Shown here one piece after another: positions 17,751 to 26,551 of a stretch of 64,000 nucleotides of DNA. A model generated the notes under the pieces. That model searched no databases. It saw only the letters and a list, made by a program, of their open reading frames with translations, and was not told where the DNA came from. The position numbers and the translations under genes were made by a program. Position 1 is the first letter of the stretch. Every line of letters begins with the position of its first letter. This DNA comes from Firm-04 sp045617625. GTDB lineage: Bacteria > Bacillota > Clostridia > Oscillospirales > Ruminococcaceae. Location: assembly GCA_045617625.1 (NCBI GenBank), contig JAZLJA010000052.1, positions 9,853 to 73,852 of the forward strand. Direction: 5' to 3'.

Positions 17751-18908
17751 ATGGCAAGCAAGCGAGACTATTATGAGGTGCTGGGCGTCAGCCGCGATGT
17801 CACCGATGACGAGCTGAAAAAGGTGTATCGTCAGCTTGCAAGAAAATATCATCCCGATTTGCATCCCGATGATCCCGAGGCGGAGGATAAGTTCAAGGAG
17901 ATCACCGAAGCCTACGAAGTTCTCTCGAATCCTGAAAAGCGCGGCATTTACGACCAGTATGGTCATGACGGCCTGGAAAACGGCGGTATGGGTGCCGGCG
18001 CAGGCGGGTTCTCCGATGTCAGCGAGATCCTCGAAAGCCTGTTCGGCGGCATGGGCGGAATGTTCGGCGGCATGGGCGGCAGAAGTGCTGCAAATGCCAA
18101 TGCACCGCGTCAGGGCAAGGATCTTTCCGCAAGTGTCACGCTGGATTTCATGGAGGCAGTCAAGGGCAAATCGCAGAGCATTTCTGTCAACCGACAGGAA
18201 AACTGCCCCGAATGCAGCGGCACGGGAAGTGTCGGCGGCGCGGCAGCAGAAGTGTGTAAGGATTGTCAGGGACGCGGCACGGTGAAATCGACACAGCGCA
18301 CACCGTTTGGTCTGATCTCGTCCTCCAAGCCCTGCCCCAGATGCGGCGGTAAGGGCAAGGTCATCAAGAATCCCTGCCAGAAATGCCACGGTACGGGCAA
18401 GGTGCGCGTGCCGAAGAATATTACGGTGAACATTCCTGCCGGCATCGACGACGGACAGACGCTGTCAGTCAGCGGACAGGGCGATGTGGGCACGAACGGC
18501 GGTCCCAACGGCAATCTGTATGTTGCAGTCAGTGTGCGTCCGCATCCGCTTTACACCCGTCAGGGCTATGATATCCACTGCGAGATCCCGATCACTTATG
18601 CACAGGCTGTGCTTGGCGATGAGATCGTAGTGCCGACAGTTGACGGCAATGTGAAATACCGCATCGGTGAGGGCACACAAAACGGCACGACGTTCCGTCT
18701 GCGCGGCAAGGGCGTGAACCGTCCCAACCGCAATGACCGCGGCGACCAGTATGTGAAAGTGACGGTGGAAGTGCCGAAGAATCTTTCCAAGAAGCAGAAA
18801 GATCTGCTCAATCAGTTTGAAAATTCGCTTGACTCCAAGAACTATGCAAAGCGCGAGAGCTTCTTCAAAAAATTGAAAGATCTGCTCAACAAGCCGCTGA
18901 ATGAATGA
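17751..18908 (+). CDS. dnaJ: Chaperone DnaJ (Hsp40)
   Basis: A 385-residue class A J-protein. The J domain (residues ~5-70) has the HPD tripeptide in KYHPDLHPDDPEAEDKF. A Gly/Phe/Met-rich linker follows, then four CxxCxGxG zinc motifs (CPECSGTG, CKDCQGRG, CPRCGGKG, CQKCHGTG) and two beta-barrel substrate domains. The start at 17751 is chosen from GAAAGGGTG and the J-domain position; an open frame reaches back to 17544 but contains the promoter. It delivers substrates to DnaK and stimulates its ATPase. Confidence 0.97.
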   Translation: MASKRDYYEVLGVSRDVTDDELKKVYRQLARKYHPDLHPDDPEAEDKFKEITEAYEVLSNPEKRGIYDQYGHDGLENGGMGAGAGGFSDVSEILESLFGGMGGMFGGMGGRSAANANAPRQGKDLSASVTLDFMEAVKGKSQSISVNRQENCPECSGTGSVGGAAAEVCKDCQGRGTVKSTQRTPFGLISSSKPCPRCGGKGKVIKNPCQKCHGTGKVRVPKNITVNIPAGIDDGQTLSVSGQGDVGTNGGPNGNLYVAVSVRPHPLYTRQGYDIHCEIPITYAQAVLGDEIVVPTVDGNVKYRIGEGTQNGTTFRLRGKGVNRPNRNDRGDQYVKVTVEVPKNLSKKQKDLLNQFENSLDSKNYAKRESFFKKLKDLLNKPLNE

Positions 18909-18916
18909 GGAGCATC

Positions 18917-18951
18917 AAAACGGCAGAGAGGACTTCTTTCTGCCGTTTTTT
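18917..18951 (+). terminator. Intrinsic terminator after dnaJ
   Basis: AAAACGGCAGA (18917-18927) pairs with TCTGCCGTTTT (18939-18949) and runs into TTTTTT. Confidence 0.92.
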
Positions 18952-19010
18952 GCTGATAAAAATGCTTCGTAGAAGAAAAAGAATAATGTATTGAAATGGG
19001 GAAGTTTGAT

Positions 19011-19463
19011 ATGGATATGCAAAACACACCAACAAAGAACTGCCAATACTGTGGAGCGGTAATTCCTTCGGCTGCTGTGATTTGTACAGCCTGCGGCTGT
19101 CAGGTTCAGCAGATTCGACCTACAAAATTCTGTCAGTATTGCGGTGCGGTGATTCCCGCAGAGGCAGTCATTTGTACAGCCTGCGGCTGTCAGGTACAGC
19201 AAATGCGTTCAGAAACACCAAATATTGTGATTCAGAATACGAACACGAACAGCAATGTGAATGTGAACGGTTATGGGCGGGCAAAGAATAAATGGGTTGC
19301 CTTTTTCCTGTGTTTGTTTCTCGGGTATTTTGGTGCGCATAAGTTTTATGAGGGAAGAATCATCATGGGAATCCTGTATCTGTGTACTTGCGGATTATGT
19401 GGCTTGGGGTGGCTTGTGGACTGCATCATTTTGCTTTTGAAGCCCAATCCGTATTTCGTATAA
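19011..19463 (+). CDS. TM2-domain protein with two tandem zinc ribbons
   Basis: A 150-residue protein. Two near-identical zinc ribbons come first (CQYCGAVIP..AVICTACGCQVQQ twice, about residues 9-35 and 38-64), then a polar linker, then a TM2 domain with two helices (WVAFFLCLFLGYFGAHKFY and ILYLCTCGLCGLGWLVDCIILLL). The duplicated ribbon also shows at DNA level as a direct repeat of about 33 bp. I chose ATG 19011 because GGGGAAG (18998-19004) is spaced 6 nt from it; the ATG at 18996 overlaps the RBS. Function unknown; probably a membrane-tethered metal- or partner-binding module. Confidence 0.8.
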   Translation: MDMQNTPTKNCQYCGAVIPSAAVICTACGCQVQQIRPTKFCQYCGAVIPAEAVICTACGCQVQQMRSETPNIVIQNTNTNSNVNVNGYGRAKNKWVAFFLCLFLGYFGAHKFYEGRIIMGILYLCTCGLCGLGWLVDCIILLLKPNPYFV

Positions 19464-19470
19464 CAAAGTT

Positions 19471-19507
19471 GACGGCGGGGAGAAATCTTTTCCCTGCCGT
19501 TTTTTTA
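19471..19507 (+). terminator. Intrinsic terminator after TM2 gene
   Basis: GACGGCGGGGA pairs with TCCCTGCCGT (one mismatch/bulge) and is followed by a run of seven T. Confidence 0.88.
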
Positions 19508-19748
19508 TATAATTGCACGTTGAGGAAATGTACGGCACAAATGGAAAAAGCAAAAAAGTTGTGACGCGCGCTCGCTTTTTGCCGTTTTATAGACTGAGGG
19601 GTTCCTGTCCCACCCCTCAACCCACGCGAAATCCATCCGAAGGAAGATGACGTCACGGCTGTTTCACTGTCCTCCTGCCATACCACGAAATACACCATTT
19701 TTCAAATCATTTCTCATGTTTATTTTTCATAAAGTTCAGAAAAATGAC
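19508..19748. other. Intergenic region without a supported gene
   Basis: About 240 bp. It holds a hairpin TGAGGGGT/ACCCCTCA (19595-19619, 9-nt loop) and the palindrome TGACGTCA near 19649. The minus-strand open frame through this stretch has no RBS and no recognisable sequence, so I do not call it. Confidence 0.5.
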
Positions 19749-19778
19749 TTGACAGACCATGCCCTTTTGGTGTAAAAT
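19749..19778 (+). promoter_or_regulatory. Sigma-A promoter of acn
   Basis: TTGACA (19749-19754), 18-bp spacer, TAAAAT (19773-19778), leaving a short leader of about 30 nt before acn. Confidence 0.85.
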
Positions 19779-19813
19779 AGGAATGTATATCAATATGAAA
19801 GGAATGGTCACAA

Positions 19814-21754
19814 ATGGGTCTTACCCTGACTGAAAAAATCCTCTCTGCACATCTTCTGGAGGGCGAACTTGTCCGCGGCACCGAAATCGGAATCCGCATC
19901 GACCAGACCCTCACGCAGGACGCAACCGGCACTATGGCTTATCTTGAATTTGAAGCAATGGGCGTGCCGCGTGTCCGCACTGAGCGTTCTGTCGCTTACA
20001 TCGACCACAACACCCTGCAAAACGGTTTTGAAAACGCCGACGATCACCGTTTCATCGGCTCCTGTGCGAAAAAGCACGGCTTGTTCTTCTCCCGTCCCGG
20101 CAACGGCATCTGCCATCAGGTGCATCTGGAACGGTTCGGCATTCCCGGCAAAACTCTCATCGGCTCCGATTCCCACACCCCCACAGGCGGCGGTCTGGGT
20201 ATGCTTGCCATTGGTGCAGGCGGTCTGGATGTCGCAGTGGCAATGGGCGGCGGTGCTTATTATATCACCTGCCCGAAGATCGTCAAGGTCAACCTGACGG
20301 GCAAGCTTTCGCCGTGGGTTGCCGCAAAAGATGTGATTCTCGAAGTGCTGCGCCGTATGTCCGTCAAGGGCGGCGTCGGCAAGGTCATCGAATATACCGG
20401 TGAGGGCGTCAAGACCCTTTCCGTGCCGGAGCGTGCGACCATCACCAATATGGGCGCAGAGCTTGGCGCAACTTCCTCGATTTTCCCCTCGGACGAGCAG
20501 ACACTCGCATTCCTCAAAGCACAGCAGCGTGCTGAGGTCTGGCAGCCGCTTTGCGCCGATGAAGATGCCGTTTACGATGAGGTCATTAACATCGACCTTT
20601 CCAAGCTGGTGCCGCTGGCAGCCTGCCCGCATTCGCCTGACAATGTCAAGACGATGGAGGAGATCGGAAAGCTGAAGATCGATCAGGTCTGCATCGGCTC
20701 CTGCACCAACTCCTCGCTGCTCGACATGATGAAAGTCGCTCACATTCTGAAGGGCAAGACCATTCATCCTGATGTTTCGCTTTCCATCGCACCCGGCTCC
20801 AAGCAGGTGCTGAATATGCTGGCGGCAAACGGCTGCCTCGCTGACATGATCGACGCAGGTGCGCGTATTCTCGAATCTGCGTGCGGTCCGTGCATCGGCA
20901 TGGGACAGTCCCCGAATTCCGCAGGTATCTCCCTGCGTACCTTCAACCGCAACTTTGAAGGACGTTCCGGTACAAAGGACGGTCAGATCTATCTTGTATC
21001 GCCCGAAACCGCCGCTGCTTCCGCGCTGACCGGTTATCTCACCGACCCGCGCACCATCGGCGATATGCCCGCATTCAAGCTGCCTGAGGTGTTCACCATC
21101 AACGACAATATGGTGACACTGCCCGCTTCTGAAGCGGATATGGACAGCGTGGAAATTCTCCGCGGACCGAACATCAAGCCGTATCCTGACACGACACCGC
21201 TGCTCGAAACGATTGATGCACCCGTGTCTCTGAAAGTCGGCGACAACATCACCACCGACCACATCATGCCCGCAGGTGCGAAGATCCTGCCCCTGCGCTC
21301 CAATATTCCGAAGATTTCCGAGCACTGCTTTGCTGTCTGCGATGAGGAATTCCCCGCAAGAGCAAAGGCACTCGGCAAGAGCATCATCGTCGGCGGTGCA
21401 AACTACGGTCAGGGTTCGTCCCGTGAACACGCAGCACTCGCTCCGCTCTATCTGGGCGTCAAGGCTGTTCTCGTGAAGTCTTTTGCACGTATCCACCGTG
21501 CAAACCTCATCAACGCAGGCATTCTGCCGCTGACCTTTGTCAACGAGGCTGATTACGATAAGATCGCACAGGGCGATCAGCTTGTGCTCGCAGATGTCCG
21601 CAAGGCAGTCGAGGAGGGCAAAACCGAACTGACTGTTGTTGATAAGACAAACGGTGCGGAGATCCCCGTCTTCTGCGAACTGACCGGCAGAACCAAGGAC
21701 ATCATGCTTGCAGGCGGTCTGCTTGACTATACCCGTGAAGCTCTGAAACAGTAA
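19814..21754 (+). CDS. acn: Aconitate hydratase, monomeric 4Fe-4S type
   Basis: A 646-residue aconitase of the short clostridial type that interconverts citrate and isocitrate. The cluster cysteines are in IGSCTNSS (near residue 297) and ESACGPCIGMGQSPNS (near 358). The substrate-binding segments SDSHTPTGGGLGMLA and the C-terminal swivel domain motif GGANYGQGSSREHAALAP are intact. It is transcribed with isocitrate dehydrogenase and rex and gives the oxidative branch from citrate to 2-oxoglutarate used for glutamate synthesis in an incomplete TCA cycle. Confidence 0.96.
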   Translation: MGLTLTEKILSAHLLEGELVRGTEIGIRIDQTLTQDATGTMAYLEFEAMGVPRVRTERSVAYIDHNTLQNGFENADDHRFIGSCAKKHGLFFSRPGNGICHQVHLERFGIPGKTLIGSDSHTPTGGGLGMLAIGAGGLDVAVAMGGGAYYITCPKIVKVNLTGKLSPWVAAKDVILEVLRRMSVKGGVGKVIEYTGEGVKTLSVPERATITNMGAELGATSSIFPSDEQTLAFLKAQQRAEVWQPLCADEDAVYDEVINIDLSKLVPLAACPHSPDNVKTMEEIGKLKIDQVCIGSCTNSSLLDMMKVAHILKGKTIHPDVSLSIAPGSKQVLNMLAANGCLADMIDAGARILESACGPCIGMGQSPNSAGISLRTFNRNFEGRSGTKDGQIYLVSPETAAASALTGYLTDPRTIGDMPAFKLPEVFTINDNMVTLPASEADMDSVEILRGPNIKPYPDTTPLLETIDAPVSLKVGDNITTDHIMPAGAKILPLRSNIPKISEHCFAVCDEEFPARAKALGKSIIVGGANYGQGSSREHAALAPLYLGVKAVLVKSFARIHRANLINAGILPLTFVNEADYDKIAQGDQLVLADVRKAVEEGKTELTVVDKTNGAEIPVFCELTGRTKDIMLAGGLLDYTREALKQ

Positions 21755-22091
21755 TAAGGCAACCTTCAATTTTCCCGTCCCGACAGGCGGCTATAGCGGC
21801 GAACCACCGCGTCAGCGAAGCAGATCCTTGTATCCATTTGGTTTTGTGCTGATTGTTCTGACATGGTGCTTTCAGGACATCGGTTTTCTGATTGCCCTGT
21901 TTCTTTGCTTGGGAATCGGCTTTGTGTGCGCATTCAGTTCCAACGAAGTGGATGCCAAGCTGAGAACGATGCGCCGCAAGCAGCCTGAAAAGTATAAAGT
22001 GCTGAGAGACACCGACACCGCCGGCAAATGGTGAGCCCTCGGGCTGTGCATTGTCGGGATTATATACCTCATCAAATTAACGCAAGGCTGA
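21747..22091 (+). pseudogene. Remnant of a small two-helix membrane protein gene
   Basis: A reading frame open from 21747 encodes a polar, Pro/Arg-rich stretch, then from a TTG at 21828 a membrane helix (FVLIVLTWCFQDIGFLIALF) and a charged loop (KLRTMRRKQPEKYKVLRDTD). TGA at 22032-22034 interrupts it, but the same frame continues with ALGLCIVGIIYLIKLTQG, a second helix, to TGA at 22089. There is no ATG or RBS at the 5' side. The TGA follows a Trp codon and could be a mutated TGG. Alternatively it is a 68-residue protein started from TTG; I favour decay. Confidence 0.5.
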
Positions 22092-22136
22092 AGCTATCAC
22101 GGCTTCGTAAAAATTTCACTTTGGAGGTCGATTCCA

Positions 22137-23348
22137 ATGGATAAAATCAAAATGACAACGCCGCTTGTCGAAATGGACGGCGACGAAATGACACGGATCC
22201 TCTGGCAGTGGATCAAGGATATTCTCATCTGCCCCTATGTTGATCTGAAAACCGAGTATTATGATCTGGGACTCAAAAAGCGTGAGGAAACCAAAGACCA
22301 GATCACTGTGGACAGCGCAGAGGCTACCAAAAAGTACGGAGTTGCGGTCAAATGTGCGACCATCACCCCGAATGCTGCCCGCGTTGAGGAATACGGTCTG
22401 AGCGAAATGTGGAAATCGCCCAACGGCACGATCCGTGCGATTCTGGACGGCACCGTGTTCCGCACCCCGATCCTCGTCAAGGGCATCACACCCTATATCC
22501 CCACATGGACAAAGCCCCTCACTATTGCCCGTCACGCTTACGGCGATGTGTATAAGAACACCGAAATGGTCGTCAAGGCAGGCAGCAAGGCTGAACTTGT
22601 TTGCACCGACAAGGACGGCAATGTGACCCGTCAGCTGATTCATGATTTCAAAGGCGACGGTATCATTCAGGGACTTCACAACCGTGATGAATCCATCGAG
22701 GGCTTTGCACGCGCCTGCTTCAATTATGCACTCGACTGCAAGCAGGATCTGTGGTTCGCAAGCAAGGATACCATTTCCAAGCAGTATGACCACCGCTTCA
22801 AGGATATCTTCCAGGAGGTCTACGAGAAGGATTACAAGGAGAAATTCGAGGCGGCAGGCATCACTTACTTCTACACGCTCATCGACGATGCCGTTGCCCG
22901 CGTGATCCGTTCCAACGGCGGTTATATCTGGGCTTGCAAGAACTACGACGGCGATGTCATGTCCGATATGGTCTCCACCGCTTACGGCAGCCTTGCCATG
23001 ATGACCTCTGTACTCGTTTCACCCAGCGGCGTTTACGAATTCGAGGCAGCGCACGGCACCGTGCAGCGTCACTATTATAAGCACCTCAAGGGCGAGGAAA
23101 CTTCCACCAACTCCGTGGCAACGATTTTTGCATGGGGCGGTGCGCTGCGCAAGCGCGGTGAACTCGATAATCTCCCTGCACTGTGTGCGTTTGCCGATGC
23201 CCTCGAAGCTGCAACGATCCAGACCATCGAGGACGGCATCATGACCGGCGACCTCTATACTCTTTCTACACTGGAAAACAAACGCAAGGTCAACTCCAAG
23301 GAATTTCTGGAGGAAATCGGCAAGCGGCTTGATGCAAAGCTTCAGTAA
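22137..23348 (+). CDS. icd: NADP-dependent isocitrate dehydrogenase (eukaryote-like type II)
   Basis: A 403-residue enzyme converting isocitrate to 2-oxoglutarate and CO2 with NADP+. The sequence is of the homodimeric type II subfamily shared with eukaryotes rather than the E. coli type: TPLVEMDGDEMTRILW at the N-terminus, SPNGTIRAILDGTVFR for substrate binding, and ACKNYDGDVMSDM and EAAHGTVQRHY for metal and cofactor binding. RBS TTGGAGG. It lies downstream of acn, and rex follows 12 bp after it, so the three genes are likely co-transcribed. Confidence 0.96.
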   Translation: MDKIKMTTPLVEMDGDEMTRILWQWIKDILICPYVDLKTEYYDLGLKKREETKDQITVDSAEATKKYGVAVKCATITPNAARVEEYGLSEMWKSPNGTIRAILDGTVFRTPILVKGITPYIPTWTKPLTIARHAYGDVYKNTEMVVKAGSKAELVCTDKDGNVTRQLIHDFKGDGIIQGLHNRDESIEGFARACFNYALDCKQDLWFASKDTISKQYDHRFKDIFQEVYEKDYKEKFEAAGITYFYTLIDDAVARVIRSNGGYIWACKNYDGDVMSDMVSTAYGSLAMMTSVLVSPSGVYEFEAAHGTVQRHYYKHLKGEETSTNSVATIFAWGGALRKRGELDNLPALCAFADALEAATIQTIEDGIMTGDLYTLSTLENKRKVNSKEFLEEIGKRLDAKLQ

Positions 23349-23360
23349 GGAGGCATTCTC

Positions 23361-24002
23361 ATGACGAAACAAGAGGTTTCGCCCTCTGTGATTCGCCGTC
23401 TGCCGCGTTATTACCGATTTCTCGGTGAACTGCACGCGCAGGGGAAAGTCCGTGTATCCTCGGGAGAACTTTCTGAGGCATTGGGGCTGACTGCGTCGCA
23501 GATTCGGCAGGATCTGAACTGCTTTGGCGGTTTCGGGCAGCAGGGCTACGGCTATAATGTTGCGGCACTGCATGAGGAAATCGGCAAGATTCTGGGTGTG
23601 ACGCATCGCCGCCGTGCGATTCTGATCGGGCTTGGAAACTTGGGCAGGGCGATCGCGAATCATGTCAACTTTGCGCACTGCGGATGTGAACTCATCGGCT
23701 TGTTTGATGCAAATCCCTTTGTGGCAGGCAATGATCTGGGCGGGATGCCCATTCATCACATGGACACACTGGAGGGCTTCTGCCACATGGAGCAGCCTGA
23801 ACTTGCTGTGCTTTGTCTGCCGGAGGATGCCGCATCGGCGATCGCTGCAAGGCTCGAAACACTGGGCATTCGTGCGTTCTGGAATTTCAGTCACGCCGAC
23901 CTGCACCTGGAGGACGCATCTTGTTTGGTGGAGAATGTTTATCTGGATGACAGCCTGCTGACGCTTGCGTATGGTCTCAACCACGCGGATGAGACTGAAT
24001 AA
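23361..24002 (+). CDS. rex: Redox-sensing transcriptional repressor Rex
   Basis: A 213-residue Rex protein. The winged-helix domain includes VIRRLPRYYRFL and LGLTASQIRQDLNCFGGFGQQGYGY. The Rossmann domain has the nucleotide motif GLGNLGRAI and the C-terminal domain-swap helix (YLDDSLLTLAYGL). Rex leaves DNA when NADH rises and derepresses fermentation genes. Here it sits 12 bp behind icd, probably in the acn-icd transcript, an uncommon partner for Rex. No obvious Rex box was seen near this operon. Confidence 0.94.
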   Translation: MTKQEVSPSVIRRLPRYYRFLGELHAQGKVRVSSGELSEALGLTASQIRQDLNCFGGFGQQGYGYNVAALHEEIGKILGVTHRRRAILIGLGNLGRAIANHVNFAHCGCELIGLFDANPFVAGNDLGGMPIHHMDTLEGFCHMEQPELAVLCLPEDAASAIAARLETLGIRAFWNFSHADLHLEDASCLVENVYLDDSLLTLAYGLNHADETE

Positions 24003-24056
24003 ACACGTTCATATGCGGAGCATTCCGCTGTGATATATCCCGAATCTTGAAAAGTG

Positions 24057-24076
24057 GTTTCCAGAAGGATGGAAAC
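24057..24076 (+). promoter_or_regulatory. Leader hairpin before the cohesin/dockerin gene
   Basis: GTTTCC/GGAAAC with an 8-nt loop lies just ahead of the RBS AGAAAGGA; another small hairpin GCGGA/TCCGC is at 24016-24029. No clear sigma-A promoter was recognised between rex and this gene. Confidence 0.35.
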
Positions 24077-24092
24077 AGAAAGGACACCAGCT

Positions 24093-26210
24093 ATGCGATT
24101 CAAAAAAATCCTTGCAGCAGCAACTTCTGTATGTCTCGCTGCAACCTCTGCCATGACCGCATCTGTGATGCAGGCTTTTGCTGCAAATGATGCCGCAGGC
24201 GCAGAGGTCCCAACATCCGCTGAAAAGCTCGTGATCGACATTCGTGCCGACGAAACCAAAAACAACGAGGTGACAGTGGATTCTGCGAAACTGGCAAGCT
24301 CTGATTATGCAATTCCGCTTCATGTGTTCGTTCCCGTGAATCCGGGCGTTCACAGCGGCAATCTGAAGTTCCAGGTCAACGACGGCGAGGAGCAGAAGGA
24401 CGGCAGCTTCAAGAACTACGGTTTCACTCTTTCCGATGCGGCTGTCTCCGATCCAAACTGCTTTGTGGGCACGCCGAACAATTCTGAGGGCATGACGACC
24501 TTCAATCCGAATTACATGAACATTTCATGGGTTTCGTCTATCAGCACCGCTTCCAATGCAGAGGCGGCAGCAGAAGCAGGTGCCACCACATGGAGCAATC
24601 CTGAATGGGCATATGACACCCAATATGCGTTTGCTGAGGCAACGCTGGTGGTTCCCAAGGGCACAAAAGCAGGCAGCTATGTGTTCGATCTGCGCGAGGA
24701 AGAGTACATCAATGCGGTGTTCCTCAACGCTGAAAACAAAATGCACGGCAAAACTTCGTTCTGCGACTGCAACCTCGAAGCCGTTGATTACGAATCCAAG
24801 CCGCTGACCATCATCGTCAGCGATGTGAAGGAAACGACAACAACCACTTCCACCACGACCACGGAAACGACCACTTCCACCACGACCACCGAAACGACCA
24901 CTTCCACGACTACCACCGAAACGACCACTTCCACCACGACCACTGAAACGACCACTTCCACCACTACTTCTGAAACTACCACCGGCACTACCACTTCCAC
25001 CACTGCCACGACTTCCACAGTTGAAGGGGACAGCACCACCGCCGCCACTTCGACTTCCATCTCAACAACAACCTCCACATCTTCCTCCGCAAAGGAAACC
25101 ACCACAACAACATCGACCGGTGACGATACTACAACTTCTTCTACCACTTCGACCTCAACTTCTTCTTCCGAAGGAACCACGTCTACGACAGTTACCACCA
25201 CTTCGGAAGGCATCTCGACCACCACAACGACCGGCACTGAGTCCACCGATGTCTGGAAGGATTCCTACAAGGTGCTGAGTGAGGGTATGTACTGGAATAT
25301 CGCGGACGTTGCAGGCAAAGCCGGCGACACCGTTGAAGTTCCGATCTATGTGTTCGGTGACCTCGGCACTGCAGGCGCAACCGCTCTGATTTCCTACGAC
25401 AAAGAGCTTACCATGAAAAGCGGCATTGAGGTTGGCGAAGCATACAATACCGATATGATCCTGAACACTGCAAAGCATCCTGCAATTCTGACCTTTGCAT
25501 TCAGCACGAACAAGAAGGCTCCTGACGGTTCTGTTCTGGGCACCCTGAGTTTCACCATCCCGAAGGAAGCCAAGGCCGGCGAATCCTATACGATCGAGAT
25601 TCTTGAAAGCTATCAGTATTCGGATGGCATTGAGGAAACCTCTGTCGAAAACCGCGATACCCACCATCACCCCGTGAAATTCATCGCAGGTTCTGTCACC
25701 GTGCTTGCTTCTGATACCGAAGTGGCACTCAATGCGACCAAGCTGAACCTCGATGAGGCAGGTCAGACCAAAGACCTGACCATCTTCAACGCAAACGGCA
25801 ATGTCAAGTGGAGCAGCTCGGATGAATCCGTTGCAACTGTTGACGAGAACGGTTTTGTCACCTGTGTGAAGCCCGGCAATGCTGTGATCACGGCAACCGT
25901 CGGCGACAAGCAGTACACCTGCAACATCAGCGGCGGCATGATGATGGGCGACGTTGACAACGACGGCGATGTGGATGCGGATGACGCAACCCTCACACTG
26001 AAAGCTTATGTCTATGCTATCATGTCAAGACCTCCGCTTCTGGACGATGACGAACGCGCACGCGCAAACATCACGGGCGATAAGGATGCCAACGGTAAGG
26101 ACATCGTTGATGCTTCCGACGCAACCGGTATTCTGACTTACTATGTCCGCGTCGTCGTGATGAGTCAGAAGATCACTTGGGATGACATTATCGCAAAGCT
26201 GAAAGTCTGA
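24093..26210 (+). CDS. Secreted cohesin-like / Big2 / dockerin protein (scaffoldin-like)
   Basis: A 705-residue secreted protein. Order: signal peptide (~1-30, ending QAFA); cohesin-like beta module (~35-245); Thr-rich linker (~246-383); second cohesin-like module (~384-535) with AGDTVEVPIYVFGDLGTAGATALISYDKELTM; Big2-type Ig domain (~539-615, VKWSSSDESVATVDENGFVT); C-terminal dockerin (~618-705) with calcium loops DVDNDGDVDADD and DKDANGKDIVDASD. It should bind other cellulosome-like proteins through both ends. I chose ATG 24093 because it starts the signal peptide and has an RBS. A dockerin pectinesterase follows. The cohesin calls rest on pattern and need a profile search, especially module 1. 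Confidence 0.8.
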   Translation: MRFKKILAAATSVCLAATSAMTASVMQAFAANDAAGAEVPTSAEKLVIDIRADETKNNEVTVDSAKLASSDYAIPLHVFVPVNPGVHSGNLKFQVNDGEEQKDGSFKNYGFTLSDAAVSDPNCFVGTPNNSEGMTTFNPNYMNISWVSSISTASNAEAAAEAGATTWSNPEWAYDTQYAFAEATLVVPKGTKAGSYVFDLREEEYINAVFLNAENKMHGKTSFCDCNLEAVDYESKPLTIIVSDVKETTTTTSTTTTETTTSTTTTETTTSTTTTETTTSTTTTETTTSTTTSETTTGTTTSTTATTSTVEGDSTTAATSTSISTTTSTSSSAKETTTTTSTGDDTTTSSTTSTSTSSSEGTTSTTVTTTSEGISTTTTTGTESTDVWKDSYKVLSEGMYWNIADVAGKAGDTVEVPIYVFGDLGTAGATALISYDKELTMKSGIEVGEAYNTDMILNTAKHPAILTFAFSTNKKAPDGSVLGTLSFTIPKEAKAGESYTIEILESYQYSDGIEETSVENRDTHHHPVKFIAGSVTVLASDTEVALNATKLNLDEAGQTKDLTIFNANGNVKWSSSDESVATVDENGFVTCVKPGNAVITATVGDKQYTCNISGGMMMGDVDNDGDVDADDATLTLKAYVYAIMSRPPLLDDDERARANITGDKDANGKDIVDASDATGILTYYVRVVVMSQKITWDDIIAKLKV
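24850..24990 (+). repeat. In-frame 30-bp tandem repeats coding the Thr linker
   Basis: About four to five copies of a 30-bp unit encode ETTTSTTTT-type decapeptides. Synonymous changes occur between copies (acc/aca/act/acg). Slippage would change linker length in steps of ten residues without a frameshift. Confidence 0.85.
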
Positions 26211-26255
26211 GCAGCGTATCCGATCAACAGTGCAGTCTGTTTGATTTGAATTCTG

Positions 26256-26300
26256 AAAACCGACCGAAAGGGAATCTGATTCCTTTTCGGTCGGTTTTGT
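26256..26300 (+). terminator. Intrinsic terminator after the cohesin/dockerin gene
   Basis: An imperfect 20-bp stem (AAAACCGACCGAAAGGGAAT with ATTCCTTTTCGGTCGGTTTT, one wobble) followed by TTGTTG. It separates this gene from the pectinesterase gene. Confidence 0.88.
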
Positions 26301-26400
26301 TGTATTTGTGGTATGACAGGAGCGCGTGACTGGGCAGGAAGATGTCTGTATCTTTTGGCGAAAGATGATACAATGATACATAAATACTGTGCGATATGAC

Positions 26401-26429
26401 TAGACTTGTACGTACCGATATGCTATAAT
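26401..26429 (+). promoter_or_regulatory. Probable promoter of the pectinesterase gene (extended -10)
   Basis: TGCTATAAT at 26421-26429 is an extended -10. At 17 bp upstream only TAGACT (26401-26406) is available as -35. The predicted leader is about 165 nt long. Confidence 0.6.
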
Positions 26430-26470
26430 ATACTTGGCAATCCACTTTAGGGGGAGTGTATCCATTCTGT

Positions 26471-26551
26471 GCAGAGGATGCGGTACACACGAAAAAGAAA
26501 CGGGATATCCTCTGCGCGGCGGGTGAATCACCGCGCAGAGAGACAAACCCG
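26471..26551 (+). promoter_or_regulatory. Leader with two mutually exclusive pairings before the pectinesterase gene
   Basis: GCAGAGGAT (26471-26479) is a perfect 9-bp complement of ATCCTCTGC (26507-26515). CTCTGCGCGG (26510-26519) is a perfect 10-bp complement of CCGCGCAGAG (26531-26540). CTCTGC belongs to both helices, so only one can form. CGGG (26501) and CCCG (26548) could close an outer stem. No U-tract follows, so it is not a simple terminator. Confidence 0.5.

Noticed and set aside
19808..21769. A 653-codon minus-strand open frame opposite aconitase, and similar long frames opposite dnaK and rpoO-pnp
   Set aside because: Same reason: antisense shadows of high-bias genes with no start signals or homologous motifs.
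24836..25250. Short tandem repeats that could suggest a CRISPR array
   Set aside because: Repeats are contiguous, in frame and code Thr linkers; there are no unique spacers and no cas genes.
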